A stretch of 46,504 nt of DNA from Rhodobacterales bacterium (GCA_003228875.1 QIGK01000064.1:1-46504), one strand, 5' to 3'; counted from the stretch's first letter, positions 18,673 through 27,488 are shown. A program made the numbers and translations. The notes: generated by a model not told the origin, from the sequence alone.

Positions 18673-18686
18673 TGAACAAGCGTTCA
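18673..18686. promoter_or_regulatory. Candidate TetR operator
   Basis: TGAAC-N4-GTTCA, a perfect inverted repeat of two five-base arms around four bases, lies 24 bases upstream of the tetR start. Such short palindromes are typical TetR sites. One arm set is seen once only here; a second copy near the phaC start was not found. Confidence 0.45.
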
Positions 18687-18698
18687 ATAGAAAGAGAT

Positions 18699-20498
18699 TT
18701 ATGCGTCAAACCGTTTTTTAACAAAACTGCCCGGCGCGTCTTCTAAACAGCCGTTCACTTTGCCCGGCACACGTTTTGCAACTTTTTTGCCGGAACGCTT
18801 TTTTAGCCAACGGTCCCAGTCCGGCCACCAACTTCCGGTGGTTTCGGTGGCTGACGCCAACCATTCAGGCAGAGTTTCGGCGGTTATATCTTTGTTGGTC
18901 CAGTATTGATATTTTTCCGTCGCAACCGGATTTACAACACCGGCAACGTGACCGGACCCGGCCAAAACAAACCGGACATTCGCATTTTCCATCATCTTAG
19001 CCCCCAAATAAACCGACCCCGCTGGCGCGATGTGGTCTTCTTTTGTGGCCACATGATAAACCGGAGCCGTGATATCAGACACCAAAACCGGCGTGTCCTG
19101 CACAGTTAGACCACAGGTGGAAAAAGCGTTTTTGGTATAAAATGTTTCAAGATAATAATGATGCACTTTGGCAGGCATCGCGGTGCTATCGGAATTCCAG
19201 TATAACAAATCAAACGGAAACGGGTCTTTGCCAAGCATGTAATTATTGACAATATAAGACCAAATCAGATCGCTGGAGCGCAGCATATTAAAAGCACTGG
19301 CCATGGTCTGGGCCGGTAAATAGCCTTTTTCCATTTGCTCGTCGACCATAGCGATGGTTTTGTCATCCACAAACACCTGTAACTCGCCCGCATCAACAAA
19401 ATCCATCAACGCAGTAAAAAACGTTGCCGAAGCGACCCGTTTGTCACCGGTTTTACCAAATTTTGCCAACAAAGTGCCGGTCAGCGTGCCGCCAATGCAA
19501 TAAGATCCCAAATGCAGTTTTTTCTGTGAGGTTTCACGCAAACAAATATCCATCGCATCCGAAACCGCTTGCAAATAGCTGTCCCAAGTTTCATCTTTTT
19601 GGCTTTCATTAGGGTTTACCCACGAAATGATAAACACAGTATATCCCTGCCCTACCAGCCATTTCATCAATGATTTCTTGGGGTTGAGGTCCAGCACATA
19701 ATATTTGTTGATCCAGGGTGGAATAAACAAAAGCGGCTTGGCATAAACCGTATCGGTAGACGGCGCATATTGAATAAGTTGCAAAACATTGTTTTGCCAG
19801 ATCACTTTGCCGGGGGTTACCGCCATGTCACGGCCCACCTCAAACGCATTCATATCGGTTTGACGGATTAATAATTCGCCTTTGCCACGCTCAATGTCCT
19901 CCAACATCATTTGCAAGCCACGCACCAGATTTTTGCCTCTTGAACTGGCCGTTGCTTCCAGAACTTCGGGGTTAAGCGCAAAAAAATTGGCAGGATTCAT
20001 AGATTCTGAAAACAACCGTATGTAAAAGGCCGCTTTTTTGCGTTCCGGCCCCTCTAGCCCGTCAACATTTTCAACCGTGTCTTGCATCCATCCCGAGGTC
20101 AGCAAATAAGTTTGCTTAAGATATTCAAACACCGCATTTTCCGACCAATCCTGATGGGCAAATCTTTTGCCAGCAGCGGGAATTTCGGGCATTGTGGTCT
20201 CGTCTGGCGTCTCTCCCAGCATCTTTGTCATCGCGTGATGCCAAATTGCCGCTTGATCTTGCCACAACTTTAGCGCGGAATCAGCCGTTTCTTGCGGGTT
20301 ATCAAAAAAAGCCTGCATCATATCGGTTAAGACCGGGCCTAAATTTAACGGATCAGGGTTTTCTGACTTTTCCTGATTGCTATTCTCTAAAAACAGCGCC
20401 CAAATCTTTGCAGACAAACTGGCAATTTCAGCCATATTTGCGGCGGTTTCTTGCGTTTGTTGGTTTAAGGATGCATCTTTGACGGTGGTATCGGGCAT
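18699..20498 (-). CDS. phaC: Class I polyhydroxyalkanoate synthase
   Basis: Polymerises (R)-3-hydroxyacyl-CoA into polyester granules. The 599-residue protein has the family length and the complete catalytic triad by comparison with class I enzymes: Cys334 in the lipase-like box GSYCIGG, Asp488 in KEDHIAP and His517 in GSGHVAG. The N-terminal 200 residues are the less conserved class I domain; PPWINKYYVLDL is a strong signature. The start at 20498 follows AGGAAC; the frame is open 48 bases further upstream without a good ribosome site. No phaA, phaB, phasin or phaZ gene is adjacent, so supply and granule proteins must be encoded elsewhere. It is divergent from the lipoprotein gene. Confidence 0.95.
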   Translation of the reverse strand: MPDTTVKDASLNQQTQETAANMAEIASLSAKIWALFLENSNQEKSENPDPLNLGPVLTDMMQAFFDNPQETADSALKLWQDQAAIWHHAMTKMLGETPDETTMPEIPAAGKRFAHQDWSENAVFEYLKQTYLLTSGWMQDTVENVDGLEGPERKKAAFYIRLFSESMNPANFFALNPEVLEATASSRGKNLVRGLQMMLEDIERGKGELLIRQTDMNAFEVGRDMAVTPGKVIWQNNVLQLIQYAPSTDTVYAKPLLFIPPWINKYYVLDLNPKKSLMKWLVGQGYTVFIISWVNPNESQKDETWDSYLQAVSDAMDICLRETSQKKLHLGSYCIGGTLTGTLLAKFGKTGDKRVASATFFTALMDFVDAGELQVFVDDKTIAMVDEQMEKGYLPAQTMASAFNMLRSSDLIWSYIVNNYMLGKDPFPFDLLYWNSDSTAMPAKVHHYYLETFYTKNAFSTCGLTVQDTPVLVSDITAPVYHVATKEDHIAPAGSVYLGAKMMENANVRFVLAGSGHVAGVVNPVATEKYQYWTNKDITAETLPEWLASATETTGSWWPDWDRWLKKRSGKKVAKRVPGKVNGCLEDAPGSFVKKRFDA

Positions 20499-20582
20499 TT
20501 GCGGTTCCTGCTGCTTGCCCCGTGACACTTGCCACGGTAAACACAATGAAACCCGAAACGGGCAACTCTAGGCGCAGTATAC

Positions 20583-20903
20583 GTGAAACTTTTTTCTTTT
20601 CCAACGGGGCGTTTTAGCCTGATCGCGGTTTTCATAACACTGTCGGCCTGTTCGATGGATGCTGAACTGCGCCAGTTTCGTGATGCAATTCCAGCCCAGA
20701 TAGAAGGGATCGGCTGGCCAGCGCTTTCACCCATTGGTGATTTTGCCCCGTCGACCGATATTGTGCCAATCCCTGATCCCCGAAGCTTGGCGCAGCGGGC
20801 GGCTGATTTGCGTTTACGCGCAAATAATTTGCGCGGCCCAGTCTTGGAACCCAGCCGAAAAAGAGCAATGCGCGCAGCTTTGGCGCGGTATTATCAGGGT
20901 TGA
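20583..20903 (+). CDS. Putative small lipoprotein
   Basis: A 106-residue protein beginning with GTG at 20583. It has a short positive N-terminus, a hydrophobic stretch and a lipobox LSAC with Cys23, so it should be lipid-anchored after cleavage by signal peptidase II. The mature part is Pro- and Arg-rich, with an amphipathic helix RAADLRLRANNLRG and a basic C-terminus. No family was recognised, though similar small lipoproteins occur upstream of hom in related genomes. The ribosome site is weak, so the start carries some doubt. It shares an 84-base divergent promoter region with phaC. Confidence 0.65.
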   Translation: MKLFSFPTGRFSLIAVFITLSACSMDAELRQFRDAIPAQIEGIGWPALSPIGDFAPSTDIVPIPDPRSLAQRAADLRLRANNLRGPVLEPSRKRAMRAALARYYQG

Positions 20904-20959
20904 TCTTGCCGGTTTCTGGCCTCATAAACCCAGCGTTACCATCAAACCGGAGAACCTGC

Positions 20960-21316
20960 GTGACAAGCACAAAGTGGGATTTTGAAAGCCAGCAAGCCGC
21001 AACCCGTTATACCGTGGCACAGCTGATTGCTGATAAAAATGTGCCGGAAAATGCCAAAATATCGCTGGAGCTATTTTTTATCCCGTCTGACAAAGGCGAA
21101 ACTAAAAATTTGCTAAAAGCGTTAAAAACATTTGGCTACACGGCAAGTTCTGAGCAAGAAACGCTTGAGGGTGGCACCACCCGCACCGCCGTTCTTGTTT
21201 CGATTGAAAACACTGAAATGTCGGCTGACAATATCTGGCTGCATGAAGAACGTATAACAAAAATCGCACTGACCCGCGGGTATACACCCGATGGTTGGGG
21301 CTTTTTGGAACCTTGA
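20960..21316 (+). CDS. RraB-like (regulator of ribonuclease activity B) protein
   Basis: A 118-residue cytosolic protein resembling the RraB fold (ferredoxin-like): an N-terminal helix, the strand ISLELFFIPSD, a helix with LLKALKTFGY, a strand VSIENTEM, and the C-terminal RGYTPDGWGF, close to the RraB ending YDGWG. In E. coli RraB binds RNase E and alters its activity; whether this alphaproteobacterial relative does so is unknown. The start GTG at 20960 follows GGAG; an upstream in-frame alternative at 20900 has no better signal. It lies 10 bases before hom and is likely translated from the same message. Confidence 0.65.
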   Translation: MTSTKWDFESQQAATRYTVAQLIADKNVPENAKISLELFFIPSDKGETKNLLKALKTFGYTASSEQETLEGGTTRTAVLVSIENTEMSADNIWLHEERITKIALTRGYTPDGWGFLEP

Positions 21317-21326
21317 AGGACAAAAT

Positions 21327-22613
21327 ATGACAGCGCCTCTGAAAATCGCGATTGCCGGTCTTGGGACTGTGGGCGGCGGCATTGTTAAAATGGTGCAGAA
21401 ACATGGCCCCCTGCTTGAAATGCGTGCGGGCAAAGCCATTGAAATTACAGCAATTTCGGCACGTTCGCGTGGCAAAGACCGTGGCGTAGATCTGTCGCGC
21501 TATGCGTGGGAAGACAACCCCGTGGCCTTGTCGCGGCGCGACGATGTTGATCTGGTGATTGAGGTAATGGGCGGCGAAGACGGCCCCGCAAAAGCCTGCG
21601 TTGAAACCGCTTTGCAAAATGGCAAACATGTGGTGACAGCCAACAAAGCCATGCTGGCTATGCATGGGCAGACCATGGCGGAAATGGCCGAAAGCGCTGG
21701 TGTTGCCTTACGGTATGAGGCCGCCGTGGCGGGTGGTATCCCGATTGTCAAAGCCCTGACCGAAGGGTTGGCGGGCAATGAAATTACCCGCGTTATGGGG
21801 GTGATGAATGGCACCTGCAACTATATTTTAACCGAAATGGAAAAGACCGGCGCGGCCTATGCGGATGTTTTGAAAGACGCGCAACAGTTAGGATACGCTG
21901 AGACTGACCCGACTGTTGATGTGGGGGGCATAGATGCTGCGCACAAGCTTTCGCTGCTTTCATCTGTGGCGTTTGGCACCAAAGTTGATTTTGCATCCGT
22001 GCAAATTGAAGGCATTGAGCGGGTCTCGCTGTCTGACATCAAGAACGCACGCGATATGGGCTATAGCATCAAGTTGCTTGGCGTTTCGCGCATGAACGCT
22101 GACGGGCTGGAACAACGGATGCAGCCTTGTCTTGTTCGGGCAAACTCTCCGCTTGGGCAGCTTGACGGCGTCAGCAATATGGTTGTCGTTGAAGGCGATT
22201 TTATTGGCCAAACCGTTTATCAAGGCCCGGGTGCCGGCGAAGGCCCAACCGCCAGCGCCATATTGGGGGATGTCATGGACATTGCCCGTGGTCTGATTAT
22301 TCCGGTTTTTGGGCAACCTGCGGCAGGGCTTGCCAAAGCTGATGCTTCCAGTGCCGGATCAGATGCTGCTTATTATTTACGGTTTTCCCTGCAAGATCAG
22401 GCCGGCGTTCTGGCAACGCTTGCCACTATTCTAGGAAATTTTGGCGTGTCAATTAACCGGATGCACCAATATCGCCATGACAGCGAAACCGCGCCTTTGG
22501 TGATTGTCACCCATAACACCAGCCGCGCGGCGCTAGACAATGCATTGGCGGAGATCAGCGCATTGCCTGCCAGTTTGGCGGCACCCATAGCATTGCGCAT
22601 CGAGACCTTGTAA
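21327..22613 (+). CDS. hom: Homoserine dehydrogenase
   Basis: Reduces aspartate semialdehyde to homoserine, the branch point toward threonine and methionine. The 428-residue monofunctional enzyme has the NAD(P)-binding GLGTVGGGIV (about 11-20), the catalytic core with ANKAMLA and MNGTCNYILTEM, and the TDPTVDVGGIDAAHKL segment with the catalytic Lys. A C-terminal ACT domain (about 350-428, FSLQDQAGVLA) suggests feedback control by threonine. The start at 21327 follows AAGGA. The gene is followed by a small secreted protein, glpX and recJ, an order conserved in Rhodobacterales. Confidence 0.96.
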   Translation: MTAPLKIAIAGLGTVGGGIVKMVQKHGPLLEMRAGKAIEITAISARSRGKDRGVDLSRYAWEDNPVALSRRDDVDLVIEVMGGEDGPAKACVETALQNGKHVVTANKAMLAMHGQTMAEMAESAGVALRYEAAVAGGIPIVKALTEGLAGNEITRVMGVMNGTCNYILTEMEKTGAAYADVLKDAQQLGYAETDPTVDVGGIDAAHKLSLLSSVAFGTKVDFASVQIEGIERVSLSDIKNARDMGYSIKLLGVSRMNADGLEQRMQPCLVRANSPLGQLDGVSNMVVVEGDFIGQTVYQGPGAGEGPTASAILGDVMDIARGLIIPVFGQPAAGLAKADASSAGSDAAYYLRFSLQDQAGVLATLATILGNFGVSINRMHQYRHDSETAPLVIVTHNTSRAALDNALAEISALPASLAAPIALRIETL

Positions 22614-22645
22614 AATCTCCGTAAACCATAGCAAAGGATAAATTT

Positions 22646-22909
22646 ATGAAAAAAATCATTCTCGCCGCATTTTTTACAGGCATGTCCAGCGTTGCCAGCG
22701 CCCAGATGGCAGCCGTTGATGAAGACGTTGCGCAAAACCTGTTGCTTGCCATCACCCTGAAAGGGTTTGAATGCGCGCAAGTGGTCAATGTTGAACCCAT
22801 TGGTCTTGAAGGCGCAAAAGTCACCTGCATCAAAGTTGCCGGTAATGGTACCATAGGCACGTATATTTTTGGTGTGTCCGCTGACGGATTATCTGTTACC
22901 GAAGAATAA
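22646..22909 (+). CDS. Small secreted protein of unknown function
   Basis: An 87-residue protein with a clear Sec signal peptide (residues about 1-19, cleavage near ASA-QM) and a mature part of about 68 residues. Only two cysteines remain (Cys43 and Cys61), which could form a disulfide in the periplasm. The mature part begins with an acidic helix and ends in beta-like segments; no family was recognised. AAGGAT precedes the ATG. It sits between hom and glpX on the same strand. Confidence 0.75.
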   Translation: MKKIILAAFFTGMSSVASAQMAAVDEDVAQNLLLAITLKGFECAQVVNVEPIGLEGAKVTCIKVAGNGTIGTYIFGVSADGLSVTEE

Positions 22910-22934
22910 ACCAATATAACGGGAAAGGCCCAAA

Positions 22935-23900
22935 ATGCCCGACAATTCTATTTATTCCGATCGCATGCTTTCGCTCGGTCTTGCACGTGTTTCCGAACAA
23001 GCCGCCATTGCCGCTGCCAAACTGGTTGGTTCCGGCGATGAAAAAGCCGCTGATCAAGCGGCGGTGGATGCAATGCGCACCCAGCTTAACCAGCTTGACA
23101 TAAAAGGCCGTGTGGTCATCGGTGAGGGCGAACGTGACGAAGCCCCGATGCTGTATATCGGCGAAGAAGTCGGCACAGGCGATGGCCCTGAGGTCGACAT
23201 CGCGCTTGACCCGCTTGAGGGCACAACATTATGCGCCAAAAATATGCCCAATTCATTGGCGGTGATCGCCATGGGGCCGCGTGGGTCAATGCTGTATGCC
23301 CCTGATACCTATATGGAAAAACTGGCAATCGGCCCGGGATACCCCACCGATATTGTCACATTTGACATGACCCCATCCGAACGGGTGATAGCGCTGGCCG
23401 ATGCCAAAAAATGTGCTCCTGGCGAAATCATGGTTTGTGTGCTGGAACGCCCGCGCCACGAAGAAACCATCCGCGAGCTGCGCGAAGCAGGGGCCCGGAT
23501 TAGCCTGATAACGGATGGCGATGTCGCCGGAATAATCCATTGCGCTGAATCAGAGAAAACCGGTATCGATATGTATATGGGGGCCGGGGGCGCCCCCGAA
23601 GGCGTGTTGGCAGCGGCTGCATTAAAATGTATGGGCGGGCAGATGTATGGCCAGCTTATTTTTCGCAATGATGACGAAAAGCAGCGCGCCGCAAAAACCG
23701 GCATTACCGATTTGAATAAAATTTATTCTTTGCATGAACTGGTCACAGATGATGTGATTTTTGCCGCAACCGGTGTTACAGATGGTTCGGTGGTTTCCGG
23801 GGCGCGTCGCGTTAACGGCGCATTGGAAACCGAAACCATTCTTATGCGGTCGCGCACCGGATCGGTTCGGCGATTGTTTTATCGGCAACGTAATCAATAA
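22935..23900 (+). CDS. glpX: Fructose-1,6-bisphosphatase class II
   Basis: Hydrolyses fructose 1,6-bisphosphate in gluconeogenesis. The 321-residue protein has the class II signatures GEGERDEAPM (63-72) and DPLEGTTLC (92-100), the latter carrying metal ligands, and later LITDGDVAG and GAGGAPEGV. The length is normal for GlpX of this group. It is part of the hom-to-recJ run; the ATG follows GGGAAAGG. The last residues are Arg-rich and less conserved. Confidence 0.95.
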   Translation: MPDNSIYSDRMLSLGLARVSEQAAIAAAKLVGSGDEKAADQAAVDAMRTQLNQLDIKGRVVIGEGERDEAPMLYIGEEVGTGDGPEVDIALDPLEGTTLCAKNMPNSLAVIAMGPRGSMLYAPDTYMEKLAIGPGYPTDIVTFDMTPSERVIALADAKKCAPGEIMVCVLERPRHEETIRELREAGARISLITDGDVAGIIHCAESEKTGIDMYMGAGGAPEGVLAAAALKCMGGQMYGQLIFRNDDEKQRAAKTGITDLNKIYSLHELVTDDVIFAATGVTDGSVVSGARRVNGALETETILMRSRTGSVRRLFYRQRNQ

Positions 23901-23909
23901 GGGGTAAAT

Positions 23910-24302
23910 ATGGTCAGGCGTGTTGGATTTGGTGGAAATAAGCCACCGGAAAACCGGGCAAGCAGGTTGCGTGCTGAGCGTAAACTTGAAAAATTCCATC
24001 TTGAGGGTGCCCATGACCCTGAGCCAAAAAATAAAGGGAATTCAACCGCGCCGCAAACCCCGCAGCCATCAGAACCCAACCACGGTCGAAAACGCGTGTC
24101 GTCGTGGCGGACGATTTTCAATATTATTTTAGCCCTCTGGATCCTATCCTTGGTTGTTTCATTTTTGCCAGATTTTGGCCGAAGCAACTTATCCAGCGAC
24201 GGGTTCGGCCCTTCTGGTTTTGTCAGGCTCGCCTTCATGGGCATTCTTGTTTACTGGGCTATAAAACTGCTTAAAAAAAATCTATTCGGGCCGAAAGGCT
24301 AA
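23910..24302 (+). CDS. Small membrane protein of unknown function
   Basis: A 130-residue protein with a basic, Pro/Asn-rich N-terminal half (about 1-65) that should lie in the cytosol and two membrane helices (about 69-86 and 104-124) joined by a Gly/Ser-rich loop. It ends in a basic tail. No family was recognised. It is nine bases after glpX and four bases before recJ, so it is almost certainly co-transcribed with them. Confidence 0.7.
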   Translation: MVRRVGFGGNKPPENRASRLRAERKLEKFHLEGAHDPEPKNKGNSTAPQTPQPSEPNHGRKRVSSWRTIFNIILALWILSLVVSFLPDFGRSNLSSDGFGPSGFVRLAFMGILVYWAIKLLKKNLFGPKG

Positions 24303-24306
24303 CACC

Positions 24307-26058
24307 ATGACAGACGGATTTCTTGGTGTTTCCAGCTCTTTGACAGGGCGTAAATGGGTTGGTCCATCAGCGAATTCTGAACGTCTAGCCGAGGCCATAG
24401 CCCAGCAATCCGGTCTGCCTGACATGCTGGCGCGGGTGCTGGCGTCACGCGGGGTTAACCCGTCGGAGGCCGAAGCATTTCTGTCACCGTCAATTCGCGA
24501 ACTGATGCCAGATCCCTCCAAATTTTTGGATATGGATAAAGCCGCGAAACGACTGGTTGCGGCCATAAACAACAATGATCGCATCGCGATTTTTGCCGAT
24601 TATGACGTGGATGGCGGCAGCTCTGCCGCGCTGGTTCTGGCGTGGCTTAATGCCCTTGGAAAGACCGCAACGCTTTATGTGCCTGATCGGATACTGGAAG
24701 GTTACGGCCCCAATGATACGGCCATGGAAAAACTTGGCAAATCCCATGATCTGGTGATCTGTGTGGATTGCGGCGCGGTTTCCATAAGCCCGGTTAGGGT
24801 CGCCAATGCGGCAGGCGCGGATGTGATCATTCTGGATCATCATCTGGGTGGCGAAGAACTGCCCCCTGCCCTTGCCGTTGTGAACCCAAACCGTCAGGAC
24901 GAAACCGGCGATTATCATTATCTTTGCGCCGCCGCGGTAGTATTTCTGGCCCTTGCCGCCTGTAACCGCTTGCTGCGCGAAGCAGGGAAACCGGAACCAG
25001 CTTTAATGCCAATGCTTGATCTGGTGGCACTGGCCACGGTGGCTGATGTTGCGCCGCTGATTGGCTTTAACCGCGCCTTGGTGCGGCAAGGCTTAACCGT
25101 CTTGGCAGGGCGTGAACGCCCCGGACTGGTGGCTTTGGCGGATGTGGCAAAAATGAATACCGCGCCAAAAGCCTATCATCTGGGGTATCTGCTCGGGCCG
25201 CGTTTGAACGCGGGCGGGCGGGTCGGGCAAGCGGATCTGGGCGCGCGGTTGCTGGCCTGCACTGATCCCTTTGAAGCCCGCGCCATGGCCGAAAAGCTGG
25301 ATATGTTGAATGTTGAGCGCCGCGAGATCGAAGCATCGGTGCAGGCCGCCGCCATGGAACAAGCGATTGAACGCGGCACCGATGCTGCACTGGTATGGGC
25401 GGCAGGTGCTGGCTGGCACCCCGGTGTTGTGGGTATTGTCGCAGCACGGTTAAAAGAAAAATTCAACCGGCCCGCGATTGTGATCGGGGTGGAAAACGGG
25501 GTTGGCAAAGGCTCTGGCCGCTCGGTTTCGGGCATTGATCTGGGCGCGGCGGTATCGGCATTAAAACGCAGCGATGTATTATTATCCGGGGGGGGGCATA
25601 AAATGGCAGCGGGGCTTTCGGTTGCGGAAGATCGGGTTGAGGAAGCCATGACAAGCCTGACAGAAATGCTTGAAAAACAAGGTGCTGCATCGCTTGGCCC
25701 TGCCGATTTGCGCATCGACGGCATGTTGGGCAGCGGCGCAGCAACCGTGGACCTTTTGGAAATGCTAGAAAGCGCAGGCCCGTTTGGTGCCTCCGCCCCA
25801 GCCCCGCGATTTGTGATCCCATCTGCCAATATAACCTTTGCCAAGCGCGCCGGAGAATCGCACCTGCGCCTGACATTTGACAATGGCGGCGGGCGGCTTG
25901 ATGCAATCGCTTTTCGCGCCTTTGAAACTGATCTCGGCCCAGCCCTAAGCGCCCATTCAGGCGCAACATTCCACTTGGCCGGACGGTTGGAAATTGATGA
26001 TTGGGGTGGCCGTCGCAAAGTAAAATTGCAACTGGAAGACGCCGCCCCCGCAGGGTAA
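24307..26058 (+). CDS. recJ: Single-stranded-DNA-specific exonuclease RecJ
   Basis: A 5'-3' exonuclease on single-stranded DNA used in recombination and mismatch repair. The 583-residue protein contains the DHH-domain motifs: DYDVDG (98-103, motif I), Asp154 in VDCG (motif II), and DHH (177-179, motif III), with the Gly-rich RLNAGGRVG motif later. The C-terminal DHHA1 segment has SGGGHKMAAG, followed by the OB-fold. The ATG at 24307 is close behind the preceding stop. Length is within the normal range for the family. Confidence 0.95.
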   Translation: MTDGFLGVSSSLTGRKWVGPSANSERLAEAIAQQSGLPDMLARVLASRGVNPSEAEAFLSPSIRELMPDPSKFLDMDKAAKRLVAAINNNDRIAIFADYDVDGGSSAALVLAWLNALGKTATLYVPDRILEGYGPNDTAMEKLGKSHDLVICVDCGAVSISPVRVANAAGADVIILDHHLGGEELPPALAVVNPNRQDETGDYHYLCAAAVVFLALAACNRLLREAGKPEPALMPMLDLVALATVADVAPLIGFNRALVRQGLTVLAGRERPGLVALADVAKMNTAPKAYHLGYLLGPRLNAGGRVGQADLGARLLACTDPFEARAMAEKLDMLNVERREIEASVQAAAMEQAIERGTDAALVWAAGAGWHPGVVGIVAARLKEKFNRPAIVIGVENGVGKGSGRSVSGIDLGAAVSALKRSDVLLSGGGHKMAAGLSVAEDRVEEAMTSLTEMLEKQGAASLGPADLRIDGMLGSGAATVDLLEMLESAGPFGASAPAPRFVIPSANITFAKRAGESHLRLTFDNGGGRLDAIAFRAFETDLGPALSAHSGATFHLAGRLEIDDWGGRRKVKLQLEDAAPAG

Positions 26059-26080
26059 CATGGTGAAAAGGCGGTGAGAT

Positions 26081-26518
26081 ATGCAACGAATTCTAGTCCT
26101 GAACGGACCAAACCTGAACCTGCTGGGCCAGCGCCAGCCTGAAGTATACGGCAGCGCCACGCTTGCGGATGTAAAAACCCTGTGTGAACAAACCGCCAAA
26201 AACCTTGGTGTGCAGTTGAAATTCAGCCAAAGCAACCATGAGGGCGAGTTGGTTGACGCGCTTCAAGCCGCGCAGTCCGATTTTGACGGTGTGGTTCTTA
26301 ATGCTGGCGCGTTTACCCACACCTCTATTGCCATTATGGACGCAATTGCAGCGATTGATACACCGGTTCTGGAGCTGCATATCAGTAACATCCACAAACG
26401 CGAGGATTTCCGGCGTCATTCTTATGTTTCCTCTGTCGCGATCGGCATGATTTGCGGGCTTGGCGTTAACGGATATTCACTGGCTGTTCGGGCAATGTTT
26501 GATCATCTGGAAGGCTAA
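26081..26518 (+). CDS. aroQ: 3-dehydroquinate dehydratase, type II
   Basis: Third step of the shikimate pathway. The 145-residue protein matches the dodecameric type II family. Visible active-site residues are Asn in NGPNLNLLG, Arg18, Tyr23 (the catalytic tyrosine of the VYG loop), Asn74 and His80 in NAGAFTHTS, His100 in LHISN and Arg111. The loop reads RQP where REP is usual, a mild change next to the catalytic arginine. GGTGAG precedes the ATG. It follows recJ by 22 bases and closes this plus-strand run. Confidence 0.95.
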   Translation: MQRILVLNGPNLNLLGQRQPEVYGSATLADVKTLCEQTAKNLGVQLKFSQSNHEGELVDALQAAQSDFDGVVLNAGAFTHTSIAIMDAIAAIDTPVLELHISNIHKREDFRRHSYVSSVAIGMICGLGVNGYSLAVRAMFDHLEG

Positions 26519-26560
26519 AAAGTGCCACAAATAATTCTGTGAAATCGGCGACAATTCTGC

Positions 26561-26589
26561 TTGCATCCATCCGCCGCCACGCATAAATA
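26561..26589 (+). promoter_or_regulatory. Putative promoter of tRNA-Glu
   Basis: TTGCAT (26561-26566) and TAAATA (26584-26589) are 17 bases apart and predict a start near 26596, exactly where the 5' arm of the inverted repeat flanking the tRNA begins. Confidence 0.35.
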
Positions 26590-26595
26590 GACGCC

Positions 26596-26690
26596 ACAGA
26601 GAGCGATGCGCCCTTCGTCTATCGGTTAGGACGTCAGGTTTTCAACCTGAAAAGAGGGGTTCGATTCCCCTAGGGCGTACCACTCTCTGT
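26596..26690 (+). repeat. Eight-base inverted repeat flanking tRNA-Glu
   Basis: ACAGAGAG (26596-26603) and CTCTCTGT (26683-26690) are perfectly complementary and directly flank the tRNA, with TTAATTTTT after the right arm. In the precursor they would extend the acceptor stem after a four-base gap and could form a terminator-like or processing structure. Confidence 0.5.
26608..26682 (+). tRNA. tRNA-Glu (anticodon TTC)
   Basis: A full cloverleaf can be drawn: acceptor GCGCCCT paired with AGGGCGT (first pair G-U), D arm with GGTTAGGA, anticodon stem TCAGG/CCTGA with loop TTTTCAA and anticodon TTC at 26641-26643, and T arm with GGTTCGATTCC. The discriminator A at 26679 and CCA at 26680-26682 are encoded. 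It reads GAA/GAG codons and fits bacterial tRNA-Glu. Confidence 0.95.
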
Positions 26691-26761
26691 TAATTTTTCC
26701 CTTGAAATCGTCTGACACAACCCTATCGTTCGGGCCAAAGTTTTAACCAAAAGAAATTCTT

Positions 26762-27478
26762 ATGCCTCCAGTCCATCAAAACTATGTAAACCTTGTCTAT
26801 GCCATTTTGTTTGGTCTGGTGATCAGCGTTTCATGGCTGATCTGGCAGGGGCCTGATCTGTTATTGCGTATGGCTCTTGCCTCAGTGATGTTTCTTTTGG
26901 CGCGGGATGTTTTGGCAGGTGCAGCTATATTTCGCGGACCGCGCAAAATAGGCAACCCAAAACGCTGGGTCTATGCCTATTACCACGCGCTTTATTTTGC
27001 GGTCTTTATGATGTTGTTCAACTGGCGCGGCACCGACGAATTGCCGCAATTACTGATTGGCACCGCCATCGGTTCCGTTATTTTTGCCGGTATGATGGGG
27101 TTTGCCGTCAAAGCCAAAGATCACGCCTATACCCATCATTTTGAAACCGAAATGCCCGGCAAGCTACGACAAATCGTATTTTTTGGTTGGCCTTTGCTGG
27201 CCATGGCCAGCTTTTTTGGCTTGATCCGCTATCAGATTACCAATCCGGTGGTATTTTTTGCAGGAATTATTTTTCTGGGCTTTTTGTTTCCACTTTACCA
27301 GCGCAAAACTATGGGCGGGTTTGTCTGGACAAATTTTCCCCGCATTGTCGGTTATGGCTTATTGGCAGCAGTGCTGGCAATTTCTGTTTTGGCTTCGGTT
27401 TTGGAACAAGAACCAGTCGCGGTTCCCGAGCCAGACCCAACCGCAGCCCAACCGATTTATCAAGAGCTGTCGCCCTAA
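26762..27478 (+). CDS. Polytopic membrane protein of unknown function
   Basis: A 238-residue protein with about seven membrane helices (near residues 10-28, 33-58, 72-88, 98-117, 140-160, 165-182 and 193-214) and a Pro/Glu-rich C-terminal tail. A charged loop between helices four and five contains KAKDHAYTHHFETE with three histidines, which could bind metal, but nothing links it to a known family. The ribosome site is weak (AAAGAAA). It follows tRNA-Glu by 80 bases and is convergent to the molybdenum-hydroxylase operon. Confidence 0.75.
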   Translation: MPPVHQNYVNLVYAILFGLVISVSWLIWQGPDLLLRMALASVMFLLARDVLAGAAIFRGPRKIGNPKRWVYAYYHALYFAVFMMLFNWRGTDELPQLLIGTAIGSVIFAGMMGFAVKAKDHAYTHHFETEMPGKLRQIVFFGWPLLAMASFFGLIRYQITNPVVFFAGIIFLGFLFPLYQRKTMGGFVWTNFPRIVGYGLLAAVLAISVLASVLEQEPVAVPEPDPTAAQPIYQELSP

Positions 27479-27488
27479 TATCACTGGC

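Noticed and set aside
25176-26111. Long open frame (311 codons) on the minus strand opposite recJ
   Set aside because: It lies entirely on the other strand of a clear recJ gene, is Ser/Pro/Arg-rich, and has no recognisable motif. It is a by-product of codon bias.
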